The notes: generated by a model not told the origin, from the letters alone. A DNA stretch of 64,000 nt from JBJYIN01 sp046237015 (GCF_046237015.1 NZ_JBJYIN010000020.1:1-64000), one strand, 5' to 3'. Counted from the stretch's first letter, positions 7,850 to 18,600 are shown. Program-made: numbers and translations.

Positions 7850-10039
7850 TCAATGCTGTTCAATGCCGAGCGCGCGCCTGATGAACGACTGATCCACATA
7901 CCCAATCGATCGACTCCAAACGTCCTGAGCATCCCGAAGATACTGGCACAACTCATCTACATCAGCCTGGTCGGAAAATTCCAGCAAGTCTACCAGTCGG
8001 TGTAACGTCTGAATGGGAATGCCGATTTCTTCCAAGGCATTGACACCTGGTGGTAGATGGAAACTCTCGAATGCCAATTTGACATGCGTATAATCGACTT
8101 TGCTGCGAATACCTCGCTTCAACGCGTGGTATTTGACTACATCCTCCATCAAGCTGAGCACCTTAGGTAGGGTGTAACCGAAAGTATTGGTGATGAGCTT
8201 CAAATCATTGTTGAGGGCGATGGAAAGAGTGCGCTTCTCCCCTTCAGACACCCACTGTCGTGCGTGAACGATCTGATTTTTCAGATATTCCGAATAGCTT
8301 TCAGCGTTTAAATAGCCAGCAAGTTTGGCGACCACGACATCCGTAGGCTTAACAGGGACTCCATTGCGACTGAACGTATGGGGAACCAGTCTGGCAATGA
8401 TATTTGCAAAGGTCTTGAGGAAGTTTGTCGCGGGGGTCCAGTGAAACACCAGCGAGGAAAATTCGGTGTCATCCATCATCTCGAACATGCTTTGCAGAAC
8501 TTCGAGCTGCTCGACACGGAAGTATGAGTGCTTTTTCACAAGGTCGATAGAAACACGATCGCTTATAAAGATCTCATTAAAACGATCCTGTGAAAATTCA
8601 GACAAGTGGTCTGGTTGAACACTGGCCAAGAGGTTGATTGGGGTATCATTGTCCTGAATTCCGAGTGGAATATCTACCTCTTGATTGAGGTTGTCTTCCG
8701 GGATTTCCTCCAGGCAAAAGATTTTGCCGACAAAGTGAACGCCCATGCGCCCGGCGCGCCCCTTAATGTTCCCATGGGTGAATTTGTCAATGCTGCGTGT
8801 TCCATCGCGATTGTCGTAGATCACGACGTTCTTAGCGATAGTGTTGACACCTTCAATGATCGTGGAGGTGCAGAGTAAGAAACGTAGTTTTCCAGCATTG
8901 AATTGGTCAGCGGTGTATTGCTGCAGCGCTCTAGGTAGCGCGCCAAAATGCAAGCCGATACCGTTTCTTAGTGCGACCGCATAATCCCAGTCGGCATCGA
9001 ACTCTTCGCTGACCCAGTCGATATGAGGACTCTTAGTTAGAGTGCCATGCCCAATCCTGATCAGCTCGCGCGCCACCTGGCCGGCAACAGTTGGTGACTT
9101 GCAATAAATGATCGTAGCGTCGACGCATGCGTGTGCGATCTCCCCCAGGGCTTTGAGCTTGGCTTCGTCGTCATTCGCTTTAATGCCGAACGTCTGAACA
9201 TCTAGCGCGACCGTATTGAAGTCGGTGGAAACGAAAGTATGCGGATATCCAAGTCTTTCGAGACCGCGAATACTGTTAACGAACGGTCCAGTCAGGTAAA
9301 ACTGCTTGGAGACCTTAAGCAGTTTGCTCAACGCAATGTTGAGCTCGATGACTCGCTCGTCTTGATGATCAATGGCCCCGCTTTTCAGTTGCCGGAACGC
9401 CAACTTGTAAAACTCGTCAATGACGAAGAGGTCAATGTCGACGATGTCGTCACGCTCGTTCACTCGCTCCTGTGTTAATACATAGACAGCCTGATCGGAA
9501 TGGCACACTTGGGAACTGTGGTGGATAATCTGATATCGGTCACCGAATCGCTCTTTCAGTCGGCGACGGGTTTCGTCGGCAAGAGCCACGGTTGGAACAA
9601 CCAGAACGAGCCGCTTCAACGTTCCCATGCCTAGCAACGAATCGACGATTGCGCTTTTGCCCATGCTTGTAGGAGCACTCAGTACCACGTTTTGACCGGA
9701 CTTGAGCAGATCGAATATGTGGAACTGCATTGAGTGGAAAACGTAACCATCCGAGAATGGCGTCCGGTATAGCTCAAGTACCCTCAGGTCGTCCGGTGTC
9801 AGGCCAGTGAACTCTTTTTTGAGGTACGGGAACAAACCTGATTTTCTCACCATATTTTTCAAAATTGTGGTGTGTTCGGAAAACCGCTCGCGCGAATCGA
9901 GAGCACGTACGATTAAGTCCCTTCCCAAGTCATACGAAACAGGATTGGACAACAGCTTGTTAACCACAAACAGGTAATCGAAAGATGAGAAGTCCTCACC
10001 CTGCAGACTATTTTTCGCCTGTTCATAGAGCTCTGTCAT
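7850..10039 (-). CDS. Ski2-like SF2 helicase (HamB-like) of a nuclease-helicase defence pair
   Basis: This is a 729-residue superfamily 2 helicase. Motif I is APTSMGKS (122-129), motif II is FVIDEFYK (DEFY at 208-211), followed by QFYLTGPF. The second RecA domain carries LLCTSTIIEGVN and motif VI NIKGRAGRMG, a Ski2/HamB-like pattern. The C-terminal 230 residues have no recognised motif. Its ATG overlaps the TGA of the upstream nuclease gene (ATGA, 10036-10039), so the two are almost surely translated together. The arrangement (nuclease first, helicase second, no other partner) is that of Hachiman, in which HamB recognises damaged or single-stranded DNA and releases HamA. Here the nuclease is of another type, so I call it Hachiman-like rather than Hachiman. 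Confidence 0.82.
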   Translation of the reverse strand: MTELYEQAKNSLQGEDFSSFDYLFVVNKLLSNPVSYDLGRDLIVRALDSRERFSEHTTILKNMVRKSGLFPYLKKEFTGLTPDDLRVLELYRTPFSDGYVFHSMQFHIFDLLKSGQNVVLSAPTSMGKSAIVDSLLGMGTLKRLVLVVPTVALADETRRRLKERFGDRYQIIHHSSQVCHSDQAVYVLTQERVNERDDIVDIDLFVIDEFYKLAFRQLKSGAIDHQDERVIELNIALSKLLKVSKQFYLTGPFVNSIRGLERLGYPHTFVSTDFNTVALDVQTFGIKANDDEAKLKALGEIAHACVDATIIYCKSPTVAGQVARELIRIGHGTLTKSPHIDWVSEEFDADWDYAVALRNGIGLHFGALPRALQQYTADQFNAGKLRFLLCTSTIIEGVNTIAKNVVIYDNRDGTRSIDKFTHGNIKGRAGRMGVHFVGKIFCLEEIPEDNLNQEVDIPLGIQDNDTPINLLASVQPDHLSEFSQDRFNEIFISDRVSIDLVKKHSYFRVEQLEVLQSMFEMMDDTEFSSLVFHWTPATNFLKTFANIIARLVPHTFSRNGVPVKPTDVVVAKLAGYLNAESYSEYLKNQIVHARQWVSEGEKRTLSIALNNDLKLITNTFGYTLPKVLSLMEDVVKYHALKRGIRSKVDYTHVKLAFESFHLPPGVNALEEIGIPIQTLHRLVDLLEFSDQADVDELCQYLRDAQDVWSRSIGYVDQSFIRRALGIEQH

Positions 10040-11652
10040 ACGACCTCTCTCACCTTCTCATCAACCAATTGGGTTAACCGCTCAAGACTCGGAGCTGGAT
10101 AAATGAACACGTGGATGCAAAGATTCGCGAACGGCGAATCCTCGATAAGGTCAGCCGCGAATTTTTCGAATAGCACCGTCGTTTCCTTCTCCAGGTCATC
10201 CTCGAACCCGGGCGTTTCAGGCTCGGTTAGCAGGTTCGAGTTGTAGCCCACGAACAGAACAAACGTGAAACGATCTAGGTGAGCATCGAAAGGTTGGCTT
10301 CCATCAAGAATTTCGTCAATGTCGTGGCGAAGCAAGTAGTTATCGTCTTTAATGTCGAGGATCTTTCTCCGCGCTGTATCGATGCAATCCGAAATGTCCT
10401 CGTACAACCGATCCCGTATCTCCGGCAATCTGACTGCAATGTCAATATCAGTCACCAACTCGCTGAAGCCAATCCAAAGCTGATCACCTTCTGGATCGCG
10501 GCGAACGATATGCACGTTTTCAAGAATTTTTTCGGCTCCTGCTTTTTCCACGTATAGCATGCAAGGGATAGGCTGGCTTTCGTGGTGCTGCCGGATCGTT
10601 GCATGCAACAACACTCGTCCCAAGAATTCGCTGACGTCATGAAGCGATTTGAAGACGGAATTCTTTAGTCGTTCTCGCTTTTCAATGAGTGTCAGTTTAT
10701 GAATATCAGACATTTCTTTTGGTCGGAGAAAGACCTCATCCAACCATTGGCAGACGTTATCCGCGATGTGCTTGTAGCGGTATTTCTTAAGCGAGTATTG
10801 TTGATGTAGAACTTGGCCTTTACGCTTAGCGCAGACCGAAGCCATAGGCGCTCTAAATGGAATGAGGATGTGGGGCAAGTCCCGTTTTACGTAGATTTTG
10901 CGGCCTGACCGAGACTGGTCATCTTCGACACGTTGTTTGAACCACTTAAGTAAGTCTGGTCGTAAGTAGGACTTGTCATCCGCACTGTGAATGCGTCGAG
11001 AATGCTCGCCCTTGCGCGTCACAGTATCAAGGATGCGGCACCAAATGTCTTCGGCGACGGTCTCGGAGCTGAGAATGACCCCATGTAGATCATGGGAGGC
11101 CAGCCGTATGTTCTTGATCCCTAGAAGTTCAAGTTCTCGCAGGGATGAAAACACTTCCCATGTAGCCGCATCGATCCAATCTGGAACGCTTATACCTGAG
11201 TCTGTTAAAAAATTGTCTGTGCGTTTGTTGAGATCATCGATGAGTTCCTGTCGACCTGGCTTATCTAGTCGGGCGTTTGGGTTGATCGTCAAGTACTCCA
11301 GGGTTTTGTTGACCTTTTCCTCTGTGACGATGGAGTACCTACGTCCAAGGGACAGGTCAGACTCACACTGCATTGATTTGTGCAAAATTGAACTGCAGGG
11401 GATCGTCTTTTTATCAGCACCTTTTGAATTCTGAACGATGTCCGAAATGTTCCAACGTGTTTTGCCGGTGCTTTTTACCTGAACGAAGTCGATGTATCCA
11501 TCAGATACAATGTCGATATCGTCTGTGACCTCGCAGCGCACACTGCGGATAGTCTTGTCACGAAGCATTCGGGTGACATGGTAAGCGGCTACGCAGTCCT
11601 GAAATAAGAAACCGTGCTTGGCGGCTACTCCGCCTGAATCGTTCGACTCCAT
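10036..11652 (-). CDS. Cap4/DUF4297-like nuclease effector
   Basis: This is a 538-residue protein. The N terminus GGVAAKHGFLFQDCVAAYHV is the hallmark opening of the DUF4297/Cap4 dsDNA endonuclease domain. It is followed by a PD-(D/E)xK core: EVTDDIDIVSDGYIDFVQVK with the acid residues around 41-47 and the Q-V-K at 58-60. The remaining 450 residues are helical and polar without a recognisable domain; in Cap4 this region senses a cyclic nucleotide, but no cyclase gene is present here. Instead the gene is coupled to a Ski2-like helicase. The likely role is abortive or targeted DNA degradation once the helicase detects phage DNA. The start at 11652 follows a 319-bp gap that must hold the promoter. 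Confidence 0.8.
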   Translation of the reverse strand: MESNDSGGVAAKHGFLFQDCVAAYHVTRMLRDKTIRSVRCEVTDDIDIVSDGYIDFVQVKSTGKTRWNISDIVQNSKGADKKTIPCSSILHKSMQCESDLSLGRRYSIVTEEKVNKTLEYLTINPNARLDKPGRQELIDDLNKRTDNFLTDSGISVPDWIDAATWEVFSSLRELELLGIKNIRLASHDLHGVILSSETVAEDIWCRILDTVTRKGEHSRRIHSADDKSYLRPDLLKWFKQRVEDDQSRSGRKIYVKRDLPHILIPFRAPMASVCAKRKGQVLHQQYSLKKYRYKHIADNVCQWLDEVFLRPKEMSDIHKLTLIEKRERLKNSVFKSLHDVSEFLGRVLLHATIRQHHESQPIPCMLYVEKAGAEKILENVHIVRRDPEGDQLWIGFSELVTDIDIAVRLPEIRDRLYEDISDCIDTARRKILDIKDDNYLLRHDIDEILDGSQPFDAHLDRFTFVLFVGYNSNLLTEPETPGFEDDLEKETTVLFEKFAADLIEDSPFANLCIHVFIYPAPSLERLTQLVDEKVREVV

Positions 11653-11971
11653 TTAGACATCCGTGACAATTTTGCGAAAATTAAGGAGATGTTATGACAC
11701 AGTCCAATCGGATCACTGTATCATCACCAGTGATCTAAATACTTCACAGCCATTCTCGGTCGCAGGTATCAAGCTTTTCAGGATTCCACAAATATTGGAA
11801 CCCTGACGTCTAATTTGGTTATATAACATACTGTCCCAACTAACGTAAGGTAGGCACAGCCTTAATCAAGGTTTTGGTTTTCAAATAGTTCAGAGCTGAG
11901 ACCGCCAACGGCACTATGGCATCGCCAGCGATTGTAATCACACTTGATATTATAAAACACAGTTGCACACA
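11653..11971. promoter_or_regulatory. 319-bp intergenic region, probable promoter of the nuclease-helicase pair
   Basis: No gene is convincing here. Both flanking genes run leftwards, so the promoter of the nuclease-helicase pair should lie in this gap. An AT-rich stretch reading TATGTTATATAACC on the minus strand (around 11815-11832) could supply a -10 element. On the plus strand a strong AAGGAGA site precedes a 14-codon open frame starting with ATG at about 11693, which I regard as a gene remnant or chance. Confidence 0.35.
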
Positions 11972-13897
11972 TTATTTCCTGGTTGGTAGGGTCATATCTC
12001 GATGCTCTTTGAGCAATGTCAGCATCGCGTATTCATGGCTTGCTATGTTTTTAAAGCCTTGTCCCTCCGGTCCCCATTCCTCATAGCTCATCATGATTGC
12101 TTGTTTTAGGCTCTCTGCTCGTTCTGTTTCGACGTAGAATTTTTTCTTGTCTGCTGGCGAATAATTACTAAGTCTCGAGTTGCTGCTTGGTGAGATCAGG
12201 CAGAGGTTACCGAAACGATGGACATCATCCCCCATTTTGTTTGCGCCAGAGGGATCGGTTTGAGGAAAGTAGTGCTCAACCGATGTTCGGCTCGGCGAAA
12301 ACTGGAAGCCATCAAAGTGTTTCTTAATATCTGGATTATTAAGCCCTTTACCATCGAATGATTGGCCCGTAGTAAGATCACGCCACAAACGATAGTCGAG
12401 CAGATTAAACACAAAGTTCTGTACGCTGGTACCGCGGTGCAGAGCCTCTGCATCGAATTGCTCCTTTTCACCACAAATCTCAGCCAAAAACTCATGGCTG
12501 AGTTGCTCAAGCTCTCTGAGGTAAGCCGCTCCGTCAACGTTCAGTTGACCCAAAGCCAGAGTATTCAAAATGGCCAGTGAGCGATTGAGCCATCGCTTAT
12601 AAACATAGGCAGGGTGGGAGACATGGAACATCGACAAGATCATCGCTAGTTGTTTATTTACACCAGACAGTTCATCTTGATCGAAAGAGTTGTTATAGCT
12701 AAAGCTCGAATTCCTGTCTCTGGCATAGTACTCAAGCGTCAGCAGGCTCCACTTCTCAGCCTGATCGCGCTTAATGATATAGCGATCAAATAAGACTCTA
12801 AACTTCAGCAAGTTAAAAGCAAACTGGGTGATTTTTTTTCGGTCATTTTTTATGATTTCAAATGCCTGAAGTAGCTTTTTATCGTCCAATGACACGTCAT
12901 TATCCACTGTCACTTTTAGCACATGCAGTAGGAAGTTGGAGAAATCGATAATCGAATCAAAACGCTGCTCTTTTGCTTTTTCATCGTTGTCATCAGTGTG
13001 ATGAAAGCGTCGTCTTTCGATAATATCCCGTATAGTCAGCTTTTCGTCTGTATCACGATTAGTTTCTATCGCGCATTTTATCTCTTCAAAACTCGCCGGG
13101 AATCCTAACCACTGCTCACCAAATAATGCTTTGCGAGCCTCTGAGCTAAAGCCCAATTGCACATAGCGATTCATATCAGCGCAGGCATCCCATATGGCAG
13201 AAAAGCCGTTTCTTGCGGCAGTTTCACCGTTGTAAACTGACATCAAATTCGCTTTCAACACTTCGTGTTTTTCTAGCTGTTCACCTCGGTTATTCATGAT
13301 CTCAAAGTAGTGGTTGAGATCAGTCTCTGTTGGCACAGGAACCCGTAAAATAGTGACGTGTTTGAGTAGATATCGGCAAAAGTTGTTGGTGTCTATGTCC
13401 TCTTTCTCAAAGTAGCGTTCAATAATAGTAAACGCCGCTCGGATTGAGGGTTCTTCAGGATCATTGCTCTGATCCTGTTGAAACAGCTTATGTAGCGTTC
13501 GGGCTGATTTAGGACGGCTGTCAAAGTCGAGATTAAGGTGAAGCGGGGATAAATCTTGTTCGCTGCAACAAGCAACTTTTTTTAAGTATGCGAGCAAAAT
13601 CGACAGCGTTGTGTACCTTTGCTGTCCATCAATCGTTTCATAGACTATTACGCCTTGGTGTGCGCTATCAGCGCCATCTCTGACATATACCACCAAGCTG
13701 CCCAGATAGTATTTCGGGTCTTCCTGTTGCTCTGCATTTTTAAGGGCTTCAGCAGCATCTGCAATGTCCCGAATAAGCTGTTCAATCTCCTGCGCGCCCC
13801 AGGCGTAGTTACGCTGATAAATAGGGATAACATAATGGCTATTAGCGCTGAATAACTGTTCGATGGTCAGCAAGGCTAAATCATTACTCGTCGGCAT
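11972..13897 (-). CDS. DUF262 and HNH (DUF1524) protein, GmrSD-like
   Basis: This is a 641-residue protein with the two-domain build of GmrSD-type and related defence nucleases. The N-terminal DUF262 ParB-like NTPase part has IPIYQRNYAW (about 24-33), YYLGSLVVY and the signature IDGQQRYTTL. A helical middle follows. The C-terminal DUF1524 HNH-type nuclease has SVEHYFPQ, HRFGNLCLISPSSNSRLSNY and SPADKKKFY. In this family DUF262 hydrolyses NTP and the HNH end cleaves DNA, often modified phage DNA. Its first 14 bases overlap the end of a second DUF262 gene lacking an HNH end, so the two are probably one system. There is no methyltransferase between them. Confidence 0.83.
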   Translation of the reverse strand: MPTSNDLALLTIEQLFSANSHYVIPIYQRNYAWGAQEIEQLIRDIADAAEALKNAEQQEDPKYYLGSLVVYVRDGADSAHQGVIVYETIDGQQRYTTLSILLAYLKKVACCSEQDLSPLHLNLDFDSRPKSARTLHKLFQQDQSNDPEEPSIRAAFTIIERYFEKEDIDTNNFCRYLLKHVTILRVPVPTETDLNHYFEIMNNRGEQLEKHEVLKANLMSVYNGETAARNGFSAIWDACADMNRYVQLGFSSEARKALFGEQWLGFPASFEEIKCAIETNRDTDEKLTIRDIIERRRFHHTDDNDEKAKEQRFDSIIDFSNFLLHVLKVTVDNDVSLDDKKLLQAFEIIKNDRKKITQFAFNLLKFRVLFDRYIIKRDQAEKWSLLTLEYYARDRNSSFSYNNSFDQDELSGVNKQLAMILSMFHVSHPAYVYKRWLNRSLAILNTLALGQLNVDGAAYLRELEQLSHEFLAEICGEKEQFDAEALHRGTSVQNFVFNLLDYRLWRDLTTGQSFDGKGLNNPDIKKHFDGFQFSPSRTSVEHYFPQTDPSGANKMGDDVHRFGNLCLISPSSNSRLSNYSPADKKKFYVETERAESLKQAIMMSYEEWGPEGQGFKNIASHEYAMLTLLKEHRDMTLPTRK

Positions 13898-15224
13898 CTA
13901 CATCTCCCAGCATCTGAGCGATTGAATCTTCTACGGGTTTGGCATTTTGAAAACGAATGTTTATACAACGCTTTGGCTGAAAGCGTAGGACTTGTTGTGG
14001 GTGGATCGCTTTATCGAGCACTCTCAATAGTCCTCGGGGCTCACGCGCATGGCCATCAACACTGTCCATGCCGATTTTTTGATATTGCAAGCGCAAGTAG
14101 TAACTCCAACAAAAACAGATTGTTGCGGCTTGAATTAATTCTTTGTCGCCAAACTTATCGTAATAGGCCATCACTGCACACATAAAGAGATTTTTAATAT
14201 ACATATCCCCTTTACGTGAACTGCCAGCGTAACGGGTATGTTTTTTTAAGAAATTGCCAAGCAGCGCGTTGTCACCTTCAAATAGGGTGTGATGCAGGGA
14301 TTTGTAGTGCTGGATATACTCAAAAAAGCGCTTTCCGTTAATTATTAACTGATTAACTTGAAACGGATAAGGTTTATTCTGCTTGTCCCACTTCCTGATA
14401 GGGTCGTTATTGTAATGCTCAACTGCAAAATCCAGGGCGAGCAGAGACTGCAGATAGTGGTAATCAGAGGTTGAGAGGTTGACACCTTTGAACACCTCAA
14501 GATTGTGGCGGCTGAACTGCACGCCATAATCGCCATCCAGCCATCGGCGCAGGCGGAACAAATACTCGCCCATAATGAGGTGAAGGTTAGCGGATTCATC
14601 ATCCGGACTGACACCCTGCTCCCACAGGCTAACGTGATGTAGTCGTTCCGCTTGCTCTGTGGCATCCATCATTTCGCGCAAATGGTATGCCTTTAGCAAG
14701 TCATGGGGCGCGAGGGCCTTGCCCCTGGCATTTTGTGAGTCGAAAAACTGAAAGGCTTCGCTCAAATCATCGAGCGTCACTTCGATCAGTTCACACTTGT
14801 TACACACGAAGTGAAGTAGTGATTTGCGCTCGTTATCATTTAGTCCCACAAGGCGGTTCTCAATGACTTTGGCATTGTGCTCAAGGTTATTGATGCTAGT
14901 CCTTGAAGCAAAAGATTGTTCCAACAGAGGCGTTGAAAACTCACCACTCTGATCGAGCACTGAGCAAAGCAAGGTTAAGGTCAGAAGGCGCTGCTGACCA
15001 TCAACGATATCGAGCTCACCTTCATAAGCGGGATTTAACTTATCCCGATGCAACACCACAGTCCCAAGGCGATAGCTCTGTTTATTTTGGTGGGTTAACA
15101 CATCATCAATTAGTTGATTGACGTGTTTTTGTTGCCATTTGTAGGGGCGCTGGTATGACGGAATAGTGAGGCGCTGCTCTAGCAGCATCCTCGTTTTTTT
15201 TACCTGATAGGATACAGTTCCCAT
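13884..15224 (-). CDS. DUF262 protein, partner of the HNH-bearing DUF262 gene
   Basis: This 446-residue protein has the DUF262 core: IPSYQRPYKWQQ (about 19-30), YRLGTVVLH, LDIVDGQQRLLTL and FDSQNARGKALAPHDLLKAYH. The C-terminal 250 residues are helical, and I see no HNH or DUF1524 motif, so on its own it looks like the GmrS-type NTPase half. It is transcribed first, with its stop overlapping the next gene by 14 bases, so paired synthesis is likely. The start at 15224 is 2 bases after a TAG that ends a short upstream reading frame. It probably senses or regulates the nuclease-bearing partner; that is inferred from arrangement. Confidence 0.8.
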   Translation of the reverse strand: MGTVSYQVKKTRMLLEQRLTIPSYQRPYKWQQKHVNQLIDDVLTHQNKQSYRLGTVVLHRDKLNPAYEGELDIVDGQQRLLTLTLLCSVLDQSGEFSTPLLEQSFASRTSINNLEHNAKVIENRLVGLNDNERKSLLHFVCNKCELIEVTLDDLSEAFQFFDSQNARGKALAPHDLLKAYHLREMMDATEQAERLHHVSLWEQGVSPDDESANLHLIMGEYLFRLRRWLDGDYGVQFSRHNLEVFKGVNLSTSDYHYLQSLLALDFAVEHYNNDPIRKWDKQNKPYPFQVNQLIINGKRFFEYIQHYKSLHHTLFEGDNALLGNFLKKHTRYAGSSRKGDMYIKNLFMCAVMAYYDKFGDKELIQAATICFCWSYYLRLQYQKIGMDSVDGHAREPRGLLRVLDKAIHPQQVLRFQPKRCINIRFQNAKPVEDSIAQMLGDVDADE

Positions 15225-15226
15225 GG

Positions 15227-15480
15227 CTAAATTGCCTGCTCAACAATCGCATCTGCCGGTTGGAGTTGGATATTCTGGCTGGTTCCCTGACGAGTTTTTC
15301 GCATATCCCTGAGGATCATTAGCTCATTTCCTTTTTGTTGTAGTCGGATACAAGTCCGAAGATAAACGTTAAGCCGCCCTTTATCGTCATGCGAATATTG
15401 CCGATGACTACATGTTCCTCAGACACTGGTTCGGTCTGCTGCATCACGCGCACAGATAAGTTAATCGCAGCTAAAGTATC
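15227..15480 (-). pseudogene. frameshifted gene remnant upstream of the DUF262 pair
   Basis: On the minus strand a frame open from 15480 reads NLSVRVMQQTEPVSEEHVVI, then near 15390 protein-like sequence continues in the -1 frame as HDDKGRLNVYLRT, LQQKGNELMILRDMRKTRQG and QPADAIVEQAI up to TAG at 15227-15229. The stop of the first frame also overlaps a later in-frame ATG as TAATG at 15317-15321, and the final TAG lies 2 bases before the DUF262 start. I read this as the 3' end of a lost operon gene with one frameshift. Alternatively it is two tiny coupled genes of 41 and 30 codons. The family is not recognised. Confidence 0.4.
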
Positions 15481-15639
15481 TTACTTCAAAGCATTGCTCG
15501 GCCGTTTTCAGATGGGAACTAACGCCGTAATACAAACGCAAACAAGAGATGCCGGACGAAAGCTCAGATGCGGCCATGTGCATAGGTGGCAATTTGTGTG
15601 CGCCATAATCTCACCACCACATGGCCAATCCTTTGTATC

Positions 15640-18600
15640 TTACTTGACCACTTCCATCAGCTTACCGAAGCTATCCACTACGTCATACTTCACGTTTTCT
15701 GGAGCAAACTTCTTGTTGATCTCATCGAAGAACTTACGGGCACATTTAATCTTGGTAGCTTCAATAGGCCGTAAATCCAGTGACGACATCGAGCCCTTGG
15801 TCTCAGCAACGAAATACACATGCTTGACCGAGCCTTCTTTGAAGGAAATGGCCCAGTCGGGGTTGTAATCGCCGACAGGGGTTGGGATCAGAAAACCACG
15901 TGGCAACTTGGCATATACCACCACATCCTTGCTAGTATCCAACTCTTCGACGAACTTGCGCTCAATCGCGGAGTCGGTAAGCACGTAATCATAGATGTGA
16001 TTTTGCAATTTATTCCCGGCCTTACTGAGATCCTGTTTGCTCTGTCCCGTGGTAAAGATGTCCAAATCAAACTTATCTTCTAGCGTGTCATAGGCCAGAT
16101 GCTCGATGATGACATTGGCCTTTTGTTCGTTGACCAAGCGAATGGCCTCGGCAATGAAGCTTTCTGGGTTACTCTTAAATTGTGCGAAGATATCAGCATT
16201 AAGGCCTTTTAGAATTTCGGCAACGGTGCGTCTTGTAAGCAAAGTCCCCTCTGATAACTTGCCAATCAGATCGTACTGCACAGAGGAGTGGATTGAGGCG
16301 TTGTCCGATTCTGTTTCGGTAACTTTCAGTTCGAAGGCATTACCCTTTTTGAGACCATCGTAAGTTGCCGTATCGGTCTGCTCACCACGGTGAATGGTGT
16401 ATTGTAACGGCGTTACTCGCAACCCAGCATTCTTATCATTGAGCACCTTGATCGCATTGTTCACCAGCTCAACATCATCAAACAGTACGCTGTAGGTAGC
16501 TTTGCGATTAATTCGCCCCCACAGCGCCTTGAACTCCTGCTTTTCAAAGTTGGCATTGGGCTGCAGTCTTTTGGGCTTGCGACCATCTTCTACCCGCATG
16601 AGTTGGCTTTCGCTGAATACGCTATCAATCAGCTGGAATATCTGCTCTGCATAGGACAGCAGTTCATCCGGCAATGCCTCAAGCGTGCCGTCTTTCTTGT
16701 CTTGATGGTACTTCTCTGTGATATTGCGTTTTTTATCGACGTAGCCGTTCTGGATCAAATAAAACTCAATGTCCGTGGCCTGGTCGTCCGAAACCGTAAC
16801 CGGGCCTTCGTTCGTGTTCAGCATCTTGCCCGTGAAGTAGGCCTTGTCCGCCACACGCGGACGAGCTGACAAGGACTCGCTAATGTCCTTCTGCAAGGCT
16901 GTTACGAAGTCCTTGTAACTTTCGCTGGCCACAACTGTCAGTACGTTAATGTCATGAACAATGGACGGGTGATCCATGCGATCACCATTCTGATTGACGG
17001 ACAAACGCAGGCCACGCCCGACCTCCTGGCGACGTGAAATGGTGTTATCACTATGCTTGAGCGTGCAGATAACAAACACGTTCGGGTTATCCCAGCCCTC
17101 ACGCAAGGCCGAGTGTGAGAAGATAAAACGTACCGGCTCAGCGAGTGATAATAACCGTTCCTTGTCTTTGAGGATCAGATCATAAGCATCTACATCATCC
17201 GACAAGCCAGCATTTTCACCGCGCGCAGCGACCTTGGGATCGGTGAGGCGCTTGCTCTTCTTGTCGATGGAAAAGTAGCCGCTGTGCGTCTTATCGGCCG
17301 CAATGCGGCGTAGATATTTAGCATAAGGGGCATCCCCCTCCATAAACCCATTATCAAAGGCCTCTTGAAGGTGCTTAGCGTACTCCTCTTCAAAGATTTT
17401 TGCGTACTCGCCTTTTTCATCGGCAGCAGAGTAGTCCCGGTATCTGGCTACTTCGTCGATAAAGAACAACGAGAGAACCTTCACCCCTTTATTGAAGAGC
17501 TCCATCTCCTTATCAAAGTGCGCCCTGATCGTCTCACGGATCTGAATGCGGCGCAGCGCTATCTCGGAAATATCACCAGTCGCATCACCCACCGTCAGCT
17601 CTACGCCATTGGTAAAGCTCAAGGTGTCCGTATTGGCATTTATGTCCGATACCACAAACCCATCGCGGTATTGATCCAGCTCGTTCGATAGCACAAACAG
17701 ATTGTCACCTTTGCCCAGCTTGCGGGTGACGCGCTTGATGTTGCCACCGCTGAGTTTCTGTTCGAACTCCACAACCGCGACTGGTGGTTTTTTGTTTGAG
17801 ATTTCGATGGCTTGTAAATAGAGATAGGCATTGGTTCCCGCCAGTCCCTTCACCGAGATCCCGCGCACCTCAATCTTCTTCACCAGCTTCTGGTTGTAGG
17901 CATCAAGCGCATCCAGGCGGTGGATCTTGTTGTGTGTGGTCTTGTGGGTAGCGGAATAGCGCAACACCATCAGAGGTTTGAAATTTGCGAGGGAATCCAG
18001 CGTCTTGCTCCCCTCCATCCGCTGCGGCTCATCGAGGATCAAGATGGGCCGGTTTGCGCTGATCACATCGATCGGGCGACGTGACTGAAAATCATCGAGC
18101 GCTTCGTAGATGCGGCGATTATCTTTGCCGGTGGCGTTAAACGCTTGTACGTTGATCACCATGACATTGATACCGGCATCGGAAGAAAAACTCTCAAGAT
18201 GGTGTAGCTGCTTAGAGTTGTAAATAAAGAAGCGCGCCTTCTTGTGGTAGGTCTCCTGAAAGTGCTCGGCCGTGATTTCCAACGACTTCGCCACACCCTC
18301 GCGGATTGCAATGCTCGGTACCACTATGACAAACTTGCTCCAGCCGTACTGTTTGTTGAGCTCGAAGATCGCCTTAATGTAGCAATAGGTCTTGCCAGTA
18401 CCCGTTTCCATCTCGATATCAAGATTTAGCCTGGCGACCTTGGTCTTGACCAGGCTCTCCGACAACGGCAGGTTTTGCTGGCGCTGCGCCTGTTGGATGT
18501 TATCAAGCAAGGTAACCTCACTGAGGGTTAGCTCAGCATTTTTAAAACCGGTATCTACCGCAAACAGATCATCAATGCCGTTTTTGGTATTACCAGGGTC

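Noticed and set aside
11682..11740. A plus-strand 14-codon frame with a strong AAGGAGA site in the gap before the nuclease gene
   Set aside because: Too short, no homology recognised and in a likely promoter region; kept only as a remark.
15389..15868. 159-codon plus-strand frame over the end of res
   Set aside because: Opposite to the res coding sequence for most of its length and without motifs or a ribosome site.
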